Positions 19,311 to 29,360 of a DNA stretch of 64,000 bases are shown here, in pieces. The position numbers and the translations under genes are program-made. The notes beneath the pieces are model-generated. The model saw only the letters and a list, made by a program, of their open reading frames with translations. It was not told the origin of the DNA and did not search any database. The stretch comes from Elusimicrobia bacterium RIFCSPLOWO2_02_FULL_39_32 (GTDB lineage Bacteria; Elusimicrobiota; Elusimicrobia; 2-02-FULL-39-32), in NCBI GenBank assembly GCA_001800135.1, contig MGUU01000014.1, forward strand, positions 1-64,000, written 5' to 3'. The stretch's first letter is position 1, and each line of letters opens with the position of its first letter.

Positions 19311-19901
19311 ATGAACAGAAACTTTTTACTCTTTTTATTGATCTTTATTCTTTTTATTTTAGGAGGATCTTTTATTCTGATTTGGGATAGAATCAACTAT
19401 GCTGCAGAATCTCTTTTAACTGTGGCCCGGGAAGATCATTCTGGAAAAAAAGAAACTCAACTCATTGCTCCTAGTGCAGACTCTCCTCAAGTTGAAGTTG
19501 CAGCGCCTTCCAATATAGAAAATTCAACTTTAACCTTAATTCCTGAAAAAGAGGTTAAAGAAATTACAAAAACAGAACTTCCTGCCGAACCTGCTGTTGA
19601 AAAACCCCAAGTCCCTGATCAAGAAATTTCTGGCCCGCCTAAAAAAGTATTATTCCAATATACGGATGCCTTTGCCACTCGGGTAACCATTGTGGGAGAC
19701 TTTAATAACTGGAGCCCGCAACTAATGAAAAAAAACAAAAAAAATAATTGGATTATAACCATGAAACTAAAACCGGGTGAATATGTCTATAACTTTATTG
19801 TGGATGGCAAAATGATCAGAGATCCTTTTAATAAGAGATCTAAAAATGCCGGTCAAAATGTTCCCAGTTCTGTTCTTAAATTAAAACCTAGCAAACTTTG
19901 A
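19311..19901 (+). CDS. Membrane-anchored AMPK/CBM48-type glycogen-binding domain protein
   Basis: N-terminal TM, then KVLFQYTDAFATRVTIVGDFNNWSPQLM...WIITMKLKPGEYVYNFIVDGK. Confidence 0.85.
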   Translation: MNRNFLLFLLIFILFILGGSFILIWDRINYAAESLLTVAREDHSGKKETQLIAPSADSPQVEVAAPSNIENSTLTLIPEKEVKEITKTELPAEPAVEKPQVPDQEISGPPKKVLFQYTDAFATRVTIVGDFNNWSPQLMKKNKKNNWIITMKLKPGEYVYNFIVDGKMIRDPFNKRSKNAGQNVPSSVLKLKPSKL

Positions 19902-19947
19902 AAACTCCCCAAAGTTTTACACCTTTTTTTATTCTTAAACCAAAACC

Positions 19948-20934
19948 ATGAAAAGCGCCATTAAAATTTTTATTTCCTTTCTTGTTTCTTTGGTTTGCCT
20001 TTATTTTGCGACTTGCAACGTGCATTGGGGAGAACTTAAAGCGATCATTGCAAACGTAAAACTCTTTCCCTTATTTATTACCTTCCTGGCAATGATCTTA
20101 GGCTTTTGGTTAAGAGCGGTCCGCTGGCAAATTTTATTGCAACCCTTTCAGCCTGTTCCTCAATTTCCTCTTTTCCGCTGGCAAATTGGATCATTGCTGA
20201 TCAACAACCTGCTCCCTCTAAGGATGGGGGAATTAGGCCGAGCCTACTGGGCGGGTCACAAAACGACGATTTCCAAAAGCACAGTTTTTGCAACTATCGT
20301 AATAGAACGCATTTTAGATCTAGCGACTATTGCCTTAATCGCAGTTATTTTTTTACTTCTCACAGGGTTAGTTGAGATAAATTCTATCTTTACTCTTAAA
20401 AATGGGATTTTAATTGCGCTGATTGGATGTGGAACTTTGGCAGTAGTTAAATTTTATATTTCTAAAATTTCAAAAGAAGAACTTTTAAATAAATTAAAAT
20501 CCTTTCTTCCTCATAAAATTCATTCAATTTTTGAAAAATTTCTTCATGGACTTAGGGTTATTAAAGACAAAAAAGAATTTTCTAAAGTCTCCCTGATTTC
20601 TCCAATCATCTGGTCTGTTGACATTACTATTATTCTGATTGTTTCTTATGCGTTGAATTTAAATATTAGTTGGTTGGAATCCGGCATAGTTTTGGTTGGA
20701 CTTCTCTTAGGAGTCATGATTCCGGCAGCTCCCGGAGCAGCTGGAACTTATGAAGCAGGGGGTGTGGCTGCGCTTACTCTTTTAGGCGTTGGAAAAACTT
20801 TAGCGCTTTCTTTTATTTTGCTGCTTCATTCCTTTCAATATGTTGTTGTTTTAATTTTAGGCATCCCCATATTGATCATGGAAGGATTTAATCCAAAAAC
20901 CATTTTTCAAAGCATGAGAAACCAAGGAGACTAG
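19948..20934 (+). CDS. Lysylphosphatidylglycerol synthase TM region / UPF0104 (AglD-like) membrane protein
   Basis: Multi-TM; GFWLRAVRWQILLQP, LLINNLLPLRMGELGRAYW, PAAPGAAGTYEAGGVAAL. Confidence 0.85.
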   Translation: MKSAIKIFISFLVSLVCLYFATCNVHWGELKAIIANVKLFPLFITFLAMILGFWLRAVRWQILLQPFQPVPQFPLFRWQIGSLLINNLLPLRMGELGRAYWAGHKTTISKSTVFATIVIERILDLATIALIAVIFLLLTGLVEINSIFTLKNGILIALIGCGTLAVVKFYISKISKEELLNKLKSFLPHKIHSIFEKFLHGLRVIKDKKEFSKVSLISPIIWSVDITIILIVSYALNLNISWLESGIVLVGLLLGVMIPAAPGAAGTYEAGGVAALTLLGVGKTLALSFILLLHSFQYVVVLILGIPILIMEGFNPKTIFQSMRNQGD

Positions 20935-20938
20935 AAAG

Positions 20939-21739
20939 ATGTATCTATCTTATTGGAAACTGAATGAAAAACCTTTTGAAAACAGTCCAGATCCTAAATT
21001 TCTCTATTATTCTCCTCAACATGAAGAAGGCCTTGCCCGTTTAATTTATGTAGTTAGAGAAGGAAAAGGGGCAGGTCTTTTAACCGGCACCTATGGCTGC
21101 GGAAAAACTCTCCTTGGGAATGCCCTCTATCAGGAACTAGAAAAAGATATTTATCGTGTGGCTTTTTTAACGAACCCGCGCTTAGATTCTGTGGAGATGT
21201 TACGGATGATCATTCATTTTTTAGGCGGCACGAATATACCTCAAAGGAAGTCAGACATCTTGATTAGTTTAGAAGAAATTCTAAAATCTAACCTAAGAGA
21301 CGGCAAAAAAACCGTGATTGTGATTGACGAGGCTCATGCTATAGAGGAAAATTCTGTTTTTGAAGAAATTCGTCTTTTGCTTAATTTTCAAATAGAAAAT
21401 CGTTTTTTGCTGACCTTGCTTATTTTAGGACAGCCCGAACTTAAAAATAAGATAGATTCTATTAAACAGCTTACTCAAAGAATCGCAATGCGCTATCACC
21501 TGGAATCTTTAAATCAGGAAGAAACATCCAGCTATATAAAACACCGCTTAAAAATAGCTGGCAATGATGGAGACATTTTTGAAGACCAGACGTTCAACCT
21601 TATTTATGAAAGAAGCGGAGGAATTCCCAGAAGAATAAACCAGATTTGTGATATTGGACTTCTTACAGGCATGACTCATCAATTGCAAAAAATTAACGTA
21701 AATATTATGAAAGAAGCGATCGAAACCCTAGAAAGATAA
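20939..21739 (+). CDS. ExeA-like AAA ATPase
   Basis: MYLSYWKLNEKPFENSPDPKFLYYSPQHEEGLARL, GTYGCGKT, VIVIDEAHAIEE. Confidence 0.92.
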   Translation: MYLSYWKLNEKPFENSPDPKFLYYSPQHEEGLARLIYVVREGKGAGLLTGTYGCGKTLLGNALYQELEKDIYRVAFLTNPRLDSVEMLRMIIHFLGGTNIPQRKSDILISLEEILKSNLRDGKKTVIVIDEAHAIEENSVFEEIRLLLNFQIENRFLLTLLILGQPELKNKIDSIKQLTQRIAMRYHLESLNQEETSSYIKHRLKIAGNDGDIFEDQTFNLIYERSGGIPRRINQICDIGLLTGMTHQLQKINVNIMKEAIETLER

Positions 21740-21783
21740 TTCAGCGCGCCAAAATATTTTACTTTAAGGGAGAAAATAGAAAT

Positions 21784-22599
21784 ATGAAAACAAAACTTCA
21801 GCAATCTATTATTATTATCTCATCCATTTTATTAACCCAGCCAACTCTTTTTGCTAAAATTTCCATTCTTTCACCATGGAGTTTGCAAGATCGTACCTCT
21901 ACAGAGAAAGGAAAATTTGATCAATCTGTAAAAATTCAGCCGGGGGTAAACGGCGTATCCCCTTCCGGGGGAGATGTGGATACCACTTTTGAAAGCTTCC
22001 CCTATGAACTTTCTTACGGACTTCTGGATAAAATGGAAATTGGCGCTGGATGGGGTGTAGCTAATGTGGACAGGAGAAATAAAAGCGCTCAATTTGGTCT
22101 AACAGATCTCATGATTGCTGCTCGCTATCGTTTTTTTGATGCAAATAGGATAGAACGGATGCCTGGCCTAGACATAGAAGCAGGGCTTTCTCTCCCTACA
22201 GCCAGCTTTGAAAAGGGTCTGGGCACAGGAGGTTTAGGAATTTTATTTGGCTGTGGGTTAGTTCTTCCTCTAGATCCTGTAAAAGCGCACTTTGGTTTAG
22301 GCTATAGATTCAATACAGAAAATTCTGATGATGTGCAAGTGGGCAGTATCTTTTCTTATGTTGCAGGCATTACCATTCCATGGAAAGAAACTCTATCCTT
22401 AACTGGAGAACTTAAAGGTTTTAACCATTCGCGTAATAAAAAATCCGGAACAAAAACTGGACCCACTCCGGATGAACTCTACCTATCTCCAGGCTCTATT
22501 TGGAAAATAAATGAACGCTTTCAAATGGCAGGAACTGTTCTCATTGGGCTTACAGCGCATAGTTCAGATATAGGATTTAACCTAGAGCTCCAATTTTAA
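21784..22599 (+). CDS. Putative outer-membrane beta-barrel (transporter/phenol-MetA-like) protein
   Basis: Signal peptide, alternating beta-strand pattern, C-terminal ...GFNLELQF ending in aromatic residue. Confidence 0.55.
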   Translation: MKTKLQQSIIIISSILLTQPTLFAKISILSPWSLQDRTSTEKGKFDQSVKIQPGVNGVSPSGGDVDTTFESFPYELSYGLLDKMEIGAGWGVANVDRRNKSAQFGLTDLMIAARYRFFDANRIERMPGLDIEAGLSLPTASFEKGLGTGGLGILFGCGLVLPLDPVKAHFGLGYRFNTENSDDVQVGSIFSYVAGITIPWKETLSLTGELKGFNHSRNKKSGTKTGPTPDELYLSPGSIWKINERFQMAGTVLIGLTAHSSDIGFNLELQF

Positions 22600-22601
22600 T
22601 T

Positions 22602-23543
22602 ATGAATAAAAATTTTATTTCTTTAGCGGATTTTTCAAAAGAAGAGATTTTCAATATTCTTCTTGAGGCAAAAAAATTAAAAAATGATAAAAAAAATCTT
22701 GATACTGCTAAATTGCTTCAAGGCAAAACTCTAGCTTTAATTCTTCAAAAACCTTCCACTCGAACATTAGTTTCTTTTGCAGCTGGCATGGTGCAGTTAG
22801 GGGGGAATCCTCTTATTCTAAATCCACAGGATCTGCAGTTAAAAAGAGGCGAAACCCTTACAGACACGGCAAAAATACTCTCTTTTTATGTGGATGCTAT
22901 TATGATTCGGGCCAACAAACATGAAGAAGTAGAAGAGCTAGCCAAATATGCTGCTATCCCAGTGATCAATGGTCTTACGGATAAAGAACATCCCTGTCAG
23001 GTATTAAGCGATATTTTCACGATCCTTGAACAAAAAAAAATAAACTCGCCAGAAGATCTAAAACAAATAAAAATCAGCTATGTGGGAGATGGAAATAATA
23101 TTTCTCATTCTTTAATTTTAGCCGCGGCAATTCTAGGAATGGAAATTGTGGTCTCTTCCCCAAAAAATTATGTTGTAGAAAAAGAATTTGTGCAAAAAGG
23201 GTTGGAGCTTGGCAGAGAAAGCGGGGCTAAGATTTCCTTAATTACAGATCCCATGGCCGCGGTTGGAAATTCAGATATAATTTATACGGATGTTTGGGCT
23301 TCCATGGGCAAAGAAGAGGAAAGAGAACATAGAAAACAGATTTTTAAGCCTTATCAAGTCAATGTTGCGCTGCTCGCTTTTGCTAAACCTCAAGTTCTAG
23401 TGATGCACTGTCTGCCAGCGCACAGAGGAGAAGAGATTACAGATGAGGTAATGGATGGACCAAGATCCATTATTTTTGAACAAGCTGAGAACCGTTTACA
23501 TGTGCAAAAAGCGATACTCCTCCATCTTTTAAAATCCCTTTAA
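22602..23543 (+). CDS. argF: Ornithine carbamoyltransferase
   Basis: QKPSTRTLVSF carbamoyl-P motif, DKEHPCQVLSD, VMHCLPAHRGEEIT. Confidence 0.96.
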   Translation: MNKNFISLADFSKEEIFNILLEAKKLKNDKKNLDTAKLLQGKTLALILQKPSTRTLVSFAAGMVQLGGNPLILNPQDLQLKRGETLTDTAKILSFYVDAIMIRANKHEEVEELAKYAAIPVINGLTDKEHPCQVLSDIFTILEQKKINSPEDLKQIKISYVGDGNNISHSLILAAAILGMEIVVSSPKNYVVEKEFVQKGLELGRESGAKISLITDPMAAVGNSDIIYTDVWASMGKEEEREHRKQIFKPYQVNVALLAFAKPQVLVMHCLPAHRGEEITDEVMDGPRSIIFEQAENRLHVQKAILLHLLKSL

Positions 23544-23570
23544 CTCCACAAGAACCCGAAGGGCAGCATG

Positions 23571-23591
23571 CCAAGAGGCCAAGCCTCTTGG
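23571..23591. terminator. Perfect 9-bp stem hairpin CCAAGAGGC-caa-GCCTCTTGG between convergent genes; candidate bidirectional terminator
   Basis: Arms 23571-23579 and 23583-23591; lies between argF (+) and deacetylase (-); no clear T-tract. Confidence 0.5.
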
Positions 23592-23598
23592 GTATCTA

Positions 23599-24360
23599 TT
23601 AATTCTTATATTTCTTCCTTAATTCTTTTTGATAGCGCATCCATTTTGGATACCATGGCTGCAATTTTTTCCAAAAACCAAAAAGCGAGGTGGAAGGAAA
23701 AATTTGTATTCTCATTAATTGAAATAGATCCTGTTTTTGTTCCATGGCTCCTTCATCTCCTGCAAAACCGCAAATAAAACCAGCCTCTTTTACCAACTCT
23801 TTTGCTAAAGGATTTAACCTAGAATAGGGATAACAAAAAGAAATATCCAGCCTTGAAGTTATCTCTTCTATTTTCTTTTTCGAAATTTCTAACTCCTTTT
23901 TTATTAATACTTCGTCTGCTTGGCTAAGATCTAAGTGGCTGGCAGTATGCGAGCCAAACTGAATCCCCTTAAAACTCATCTCCTCAATTTCATTAAAATT
24001 TAATAAGGAGAGAGAACCGGAATCCCAAAAGTTTTTCAGCCCAATATTATGAGTTACTAAAAATATGGTTGCCGGATAAGAAAATCTCTTTAAAATTGGA
24101 AAAGCATAAAGGTAATTATCTTTATAACCATCGTCAAAAGTAATGCATACAGCCTTCTTTGGAGGAAGTTTTCTATCCTCTAAAATTGCTGTTAAATTCT
24201 GAACCGTAATAGGTTGATACCCAAAAACTTTCAATAACAACATCTGCTTGGAAAACTGTTCAGGAGTCACGCAAAGAGAAGGAGAGTCTTGCCCTCTTTC
24301 TCTAACCGGGCAAACCCGATGATAACAAAGAATTGGGATCCAAATAGAATCTATCGTCAT
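23599..24360 (-). CDS. Polysaccharide deacetylase (NodB-like)
   Basis: ILCYHRV, VCITFDDGYKDNYLYAFPIL, FGSHTASHLDLSQ. Confidence 0.92.
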   Translation of the reverse strand: MTIDSIWIPILCYHRVCPVRERGQDSPSLCVTPEQFSKQMLLLKVFGYQPITVQNLTAILEDRKLPPKKAVCITFDDGYKDNYLYAFPILKRFSYPATIFLVTHNIGLKNFWDSGSLSLLNFNEIEEMSFKGIQFGSHTASHLDLSQADEVLIKKELEISKKKIEEITSRLDISFCYPYSRLNPLAKELVKEAGFICGFAGDEGAMEQKQDLFQLMRIQIFPSTSLFGFWKKLQPWYPKWMRYQKELRKKYKN

Positions 24361-24376
24361 TTTTCTTTTATTTCGA

Positions 24377-25468
24377 TCATTCCCACCTGTTTAGGTTTAT
24401 ACACTCTTGGTAAATTTTTTCGACTTTTAAAGCGATTTTTTTAGAATCAAAATCTTCTAAAATTTTAGACCTGCTCCACTCACCTATTGAATTCCTCAAA
24501 TCTTTATTCTTTAAAATTTCTAAAATTTCCTGAGTTAAACAATTCTTTTTTAAAAAAAGATTCCATTCCCCGCAATCTCCAAAATTAGAATCAAAAGCAA
24601 GTTCAAACGTCTCCTTACTTACAATTCCAGGGCTAGAAGATTCTCCAATCGAGACCACAGCCTTTCCGCACGACATGGCCTCCAATGCCACTCTGCCAGA
24701 GCCAATCACAAGTTCTGCTTCCTGATACAAAGGCAGAAGATTTTGTTGAATTTTAAGAAGTTGCGCAGCTTCACGGTTTAAACTTTCATTAAGGTTCCGG
24801 ATTAATTCTAAATCGCCAGGATCAGGTGAAAGAGCGGCTATTTTAAAAATAACCTGATCCATTTCTTTGCCAATTTTAGGATAAACTTCTCTTAATAAAT
24901 AGCGAATTACATTCCCTTTTTGTCCGCTAAACCTCCCTACAAATAGAACCATTAACTGTTTATTTTCTCTTGGAGCTGCTGAAAAAAATGTTTGGGTCTC
25001 AATCCCATTTGGAATCATGGATATAGTTTGAGATTTTCTTTTAAGTTCCCCAACCAAATACCGCTCAAGATATGGACAGATAGCAATAGTTTTATCCCCA
25101 AGGCAAGGAAGTACACGGGCCGCAAAATGGTTGCGCCAGCGTCCATGGATTGAAACCAACATGGGGAACTCTTTTGGTTTTGCAAAAAAGCTAGCTAAAT
25201 TGGCTGCGCGAGAATGGGAGTGAATCAGCTCAATATTCTCTTCCTTAATAATTTTTTTTAGGGCGATAATATTCTTTATTCTTCCAAAAGTGGTGTGATT
25301 ATCTGTATGAAGAGGAAGGGGGTAAAACTTAAAATCACAAGGCGCATTTATTTTTTCCGATACAAAAATAATTTCATGCCCTTGTGCTTTAAGAGCTCTG
25401 GCTAAAGTAAGAGCATAGGTTTCAGCTCCGGTAAGCTCAATTTGAGATAGGACAAAGAGCAATTTCAT
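24377..25468 (-). CDS. GT4/GT-B family glycosyltransferase
   Basis: LSQIELTGAETYALTLARALKAQGHEI, IHSHSRAANLASFFA, FVGRFSGQKGN, ALEAMSCGKAVVS. Confidence 0.88.
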   Translation of the reverse strand: MKLLFVLSQIELTGAETYALTLARALKAQGHEIIFVSEKINAPCDFKFYPLPLHTDNHTTFGRIKNIIALKKIIKEENIELIHSHSRAANLASFFAKPKEFPMLVSIHGRWRNHFAARVLPCLGDKTIAICPYLERYLVGELKRKSQTISMIPNGIETQTFFSAAPRENKQLMVLFVGRFSGQKGNVIRYLLREVYPKIGKEMDQVIFKIAALSPDPGDLELIRNLNESLNREAAQLLKIQQNLLPLYQEAELVIGSGRVALEAMSCGKAVVSIGESSSPGIVSKETFELAFDSNFGDCGEWNLFLKKNCLTQEILEILKNKDLRNSIGEWSRSKILEDFDSKKIALKVEKIYQECINLNRWE

Positions 25469-25522
25469 GATGAATGGATGATTTCTAGTTCTTGTTCTAA
25501 CAGGTCAAAAAGCCTTAAGGTG

Positions 25523-26395
25523 TCAATAAATAAGTTTATTCAAAGGATATTCGATAATCCCTTCGGCTCCTTGGCGTTTAAGATCAGGTATGATTTTTTT
25601 AACTTTTTTTTCTTCCAAGATTACTTCTATGGCCATCCAACCGGGAACTGTTAAACGGGAAATCGTTGGTTTTTTAAGGGCTGGGATCACTGCCATGATT
25701 TTAGAAAGATTTTTTTCTTCCAGATTCATTTTCAAACCTACCATGCCTTCAGCAGCCAAAGCGCCTTTTAAAAGAATAGCGATATTTTCAATCTTATTCT
25801 TTTTCCAAGGATTTTTTAAAGATTTTTCATTGGCAATAAAACGCGTGCTGGAGGACATAAGTTCCGCGACAATCCTCAATTTATTTGCTCTTAAGCTAGA
25901 CCCTGTTTCTGTTAACTCAACTATTGCATCCACCAGAGTTCCTGCTTTTGCTTCTGTGGCTCCCCAGGAAAATTCTACCTCAGCTTTAATTTTATTTTTC
26001 TTTAAATAATCTTTTACTAAATTAACAGCTTCTGTGGCGATCCTTTTGCCATTTAAATCTTTCAGGCTCTTTATTGGGGATGCCTCAGGCACAGCTAAAA
26101 CCCAACGCACTGGTCTAAAACCAGATTTTGCGTACATCAGCTCACAAACCTCTTTCACTTTTGCTCTAGTCTCTAAAATCCAGTCTTTGCCGGTCAAGCC
26201 GGCATCAAAAGTGCCGTCTTCCACATATTTAGCCATTTCCTGAGAACGAACCATCATCAGTTCCAATTCATCATCATCTGTGCCAGGGAAATAAGAACGG
26301 TCAGAAGGAAAAATTCTAATGCCTGCTTTTCGAAAAAGTTCAATGGTGGATTCCTGCAAACTTCCTTTGGGGATACCTAATTTTAATTTGTCCAT
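25523..26395 (-). CDS. hisG: ATP phosphoribosyltransferase (long form)
   Basis: [51 protein letters not shown]-terminal regulatory region. Confidence 0.95.
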   Translation of the reverse strand: MDKLKLGIPKGSLQESTIELFRKAGIRIFPSDRSYFPGTDDDELELMMVRSQEMAKYVEDGTFDAGLTGKDWILETRAKVKEVCELMYAKSGFRPVRWVLAVPEASPIKSLKDLNGKRIATEAVNLVKDYLKKNKIKAEVEFSWGATEAKAGTLVDAIVELTETGSSLRANKLRIVAELMSSSTRFIANEKSLKNPWKKNKIENIAILLKGALAAEGMVGLKMNLEEKNLSKIMAVIPALKKPTISRLTVPGWMAIEVILEEKKVKKIIPDLKRQGAEGIIEYPLNKLIY

Positions 26396-26418
26396 AATTT
26401 ATAAATATTACAAATCCG

Positions 26419-26466
26419 TTTTAAGAATGTCAATTTTTTGTATAATCGTTAGTTCTATTCTTAAAA
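26419..26466. promoter_or_regulatory. Divergent hisG/typA intergenic: perfect 10-bp inverted repeat TTTTAAGAAT...ATTCTTAAAA bracketing a TATAAT box
   Basis: Arms 26419-26428 and 26457-26466; TATAAT at 26441-26446. Confidence 0.35.
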
Positions 26467-26544
26467 AATTTATAAAGGTGAACTCTAAATTACTACCTGA
26501 ATATCACATCTATAAAAATGAGAACCTAGGACTTAAAATTAACC

Positions 26545-28371
26545 ATGCAAGAACAAAAGAACATTAGAAATGTAGCGATTATTGCCCATGTGGATCACGG
26601 AAAAACCACGCTGATTGACGCTATTTTGCGGCAAACACAAACCCACAGAAATATTAATGAGATGGGTGAACGCATTATGGATTCCATGGATTTAGAACGG
26701 GAAAGGGGCATTACCATCCGAGCTAAAAATGCCAGTGTGATCTATAAAGGAACCAAAATTAATATTGTAGATACCCCTGGCCATGCTGATTTTGGCGGGG
26801 AAGTGGAACGCATTTTACAAATGGTAGATGGAGCTCTCTTACTAGTGGATGCTAAAGATGGTCCTATGCCTCAAACCCGGTTTGTGTTAAGAAAAGCTTT
26901 AGAGTTAAAACATAAAATTATTGTTGTGATTAACAAAGTGGATCGGCCTGAAAGCCAAGTGGAAGAGGTAGTAAATCAAACATTTGATCTTTTTTGCGAA
27001 TTAAATGCCAGCGAAGAACAGCTAGATTTTCCTATTGTATATGCTTCTGCTTTAAATGGCACTGCTACTTTAGATTTAAAAAAACCCTCTTCTATCATAT
27101 CTCCTCTTTTAGACGTGATCCTTGAAAAAATTCCAGCTCCTAAAGTTGACATAGATGGACCTCTGCAAATGTTAGTTTTAGCTTTAAGACCAGACCCTTA
27201 TAAAGGAACCTTGGGAGTTGGAAAAATTGTAAGCGGCTCTGTTAAAAAAGGAGAAGCAGCTCTTCTTTGCAAAAAAGATGGAAGCCAACTTAATTCCAAA
27301 GTGACGAGTATCCTAACTTATGAAGGGTTGGACTGTATTGAAACAGAAACCGCTGAAGCTGGAGAAATTACAGCCATTGCCGGATTTAAAGGAATTGGGA
27401 TAGGAGACACCCTAACAGATCCTATCAATCCAAAGATCATTCCTCCTCCTACGATTGATGAGCCTACTGTAAGGATGAGTTTTGAAGTGAATACCAGCCC
27501 TTTTGCTGGTCAAGAAGGCAAATATGTAACCTCCCGTACTCTAAGAGAAAGGCTCTTTAAAGAACTAGAAACCAATGTTTCTTTACGCGTGGAAGAGACC
27601 CAGAGTCCGGATTCTTATCTGGTGGCTGGGAGAGGGGAACTACACCTTGCGATTCTAATTGAGACCATGCGCAGGGAGGGATATGAACTGCAAGTTTCCA
27701 AACCAGAAGTTATCCTCCATGAAAAAGATGGCAACCAATTCGAACCATTTGAATTTTTAGTGATTGATATCCCTCCTGAATATCAAGGAGCAGTATTAGA
27801 AGAGTTGGGCAAAAGAAAAGCAACTTTAAAAAATATGCTGCAAAGCCCGGCTGGGGAACTTCATTTTGAATATCAAATTCCCACAAGAAGTTTAATTGGA
27901 CTAAAAGGAGTTTTACTTACAAAAACCCGCGGAACCATTATCATGCATCATGTTTTTGAAGATTATAAGCCACTGCTTAAAGAAAAAATAATGCCAGACA
28001 ATCATGGCTCTTTAGTTTCAATGGAAACCGGCGCTTCCAACTCATACGCCTTAAACATGATTCAAGAAAGAGGGGATCTTTTTATAGGGCCTGGAATTGA
28101 GGTTTATCAAGGCATGGTTGTGGGTGAAAACGCCCGCGGTGAAGATTTAAATGTAAACCCTTGCAAAGAAAAAAAACTTACCAATATGAGAGCATCCGGA
28201 ACAGATGAAGCGATTATTCTCACCCCGCCCAGAGACTTAAGTTTAGAACTTGCCTTAGAATATATAGGCTCTGACGAACTAGTGGAAGTAACCCCAAAAA
28301 ACATTCGTTTGCGAAAAAGAATTTTAGATCCAAATTTGCGCAAACGCTCTAAAAAACAAACAGCATCTTAA
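26545..28371 (+). CDS. typA: Translational GTPase TypA/BipA
   Basis: [43 protein letters not shown]; 608 aa BipA architecture. Confidence 0.97.
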   Translation: MQEQKNIRNVAIIAHVDHGKTTLIDAILRQTQTHRNINEMGERIMDSMDLERERGITIRAKNASVIYKGTKINIVDTPGHADFGGEVERILQMVDGALLLVDAKDGPMPQTRFVLRKALELKHKIIVVINKVDRPESQVEEVVNQTFDLFCELNASEEQLDFPIVYASALNGTATLDLKKPSSIISPLLDVILEKIPAPKVDIDGPLQMLVLALRPDPYKGTLGVGKIVSGSVKKGEAALLCKKDGSQLNSKVTSILTYEGLDCIETETAEAGEITAIAGFKGIGIGDTLTDPINPKIIPPPTIDEPTVRMSFEVNTSPFAGQEGKYVTSRTLRERLFKELETNVSLRVEETQSPDSYLVAGRGELHLAILIETMRREGYELQVSKPEVILHEKDGNQFEPFEFLVIDIPPEYQGAVLEELGKRKATLKNMLQSPAGELHFEYQIPTRSLIGLKGVLLTKTRGTIIMHHVFEDYKPLLKEKIMPDNHGSLVSMETGASNSYALNMIQERGDLFIGPGIEVYQGMVVGENARGEDLNVNPCKEKKLTNMRASGTDEAIILTPPRDLSLELALEYIGSDELVEVTPKNIRLRKRILDPNLRKRSKKQTAS

Positions 28372-28613
28372 ATAATTTTCAATAAAGAAGAGTCACCCTT
28401 CCAGAAAAGAACGACTCTTTAACCAATTTTGCACAATCCTACCTGCATCAAATTACACACTCTATGATACATTACCCCCCACAGAGGATTATTGGACAGA
28501 TGCCTCAATATTTTTATATACTAAACTTTAAAATTTATAAAAAATTAATCTAATTATTTAAATTTTTATATTATGTCATTTTTTGAATAATATTATATTT
28601 TATAAGGGATACT

Positions 28614-29318
28614 ATGAAGACCACTTTACTGATTCCAGTTTTGAATGAAATTCAAGCTATGAAACAGATTATGCCTCTCATAAAAAATGAGTGGGTTGAT
28701 CAAATACTTGTAATTGACGGTGGTTCAACGGATGGATCTGTAGAATATGTTAAGAAAGCTGGTTACCCTTTATATATTCAGAATAAAAAAGGATTAAGAC
28801 ACGCATATATGGAAGCTATGAGTTATGTTACTGGAGATGTTATCATTACCTTTAGCCCCGATGGAAATTCTATTCCAGAACTGATACCTCAACTGATTGA
28901 GAAGATGAAGGAAGGATATGATATGGTAATTGCATCACGTTACCTAGATGGTGCAAAAAGCTATGACGATGATTTGATTACTGCCTTTGGAAACTGGTTT
29001 TTTACAAAAACAGTTAATATGCTCCATGGCAGTACCTACACAGATGCTATGGTCATGTATCGTATATTCAAAAAAGAAATTGTCTATCAATTGGATTTGC
29101 ATAAAGATGCATCGTATAGTACTGAAGAAAAACTATTTCATACCATAATCAGTTGGGAACCTCTTTTATCAGTTCGATGCGCAAAACGCAAACTTAAGGT
29201 AACTGAAATTCCTGGTGATGAACCTGTGCGGATTGGTGGAAAAAGAAAACTTCAAATATTTTGTTGGGGTGCAGCCTACTACTTTCAATTCATTAAAGAA
29301 CTATTCTACTGGAAATGA
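28614..29318 (+). CDS. GT2 (polyprenyl-P sugar synthase-like)
   Basis: LIPVLNEIQAMKQIM, DGGSTDGSVEYV, TFSPDGNSIPE. Confidence 0.85.
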   Translation: MKTTLLIPVLNEIQAMKQIMPLIKNEWVDQILVIDGGSTDGSVEYVKKAGYPLYIQNKKGLRHAYMEAMSYVTGDVIITFSPDGNSIPELIPQLIEKMKEGYDMVIASRYLDGAKSYDDDLITAFGNWFFTKTVNMLHGSTYTDAMVMYRIFKKEIVYQLDLHKDASYSTEEKLFHTIISWEPLLSVRCAKRKLKVTEIPGDEPVRIGGKRKLQIFCWGAAYYFQFIKELFYWK

Positions 29319-29360
29319 CTTTTATCTAATCATAAGTGATTCTTATGTTAGCGATAAAAT

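Noticed and set aside
20106-20375. 89-aa + strand ORF within the UPF0104 gene
   Set aside because: Out-of-frame within a clear multi-TM protein; no motif.
25590-26243. + strand ORFs (139 aa and 69 aa) opposite hisG
   Set aside because: Fully antisense to a confident hisG; shadow ORFs.
28388-28419. AAGAGTC...GACTCTT inverted repeat after typA
   Set aside because: 7-bp stem with long loop and no T-run directly after; too weak to call a terminator.
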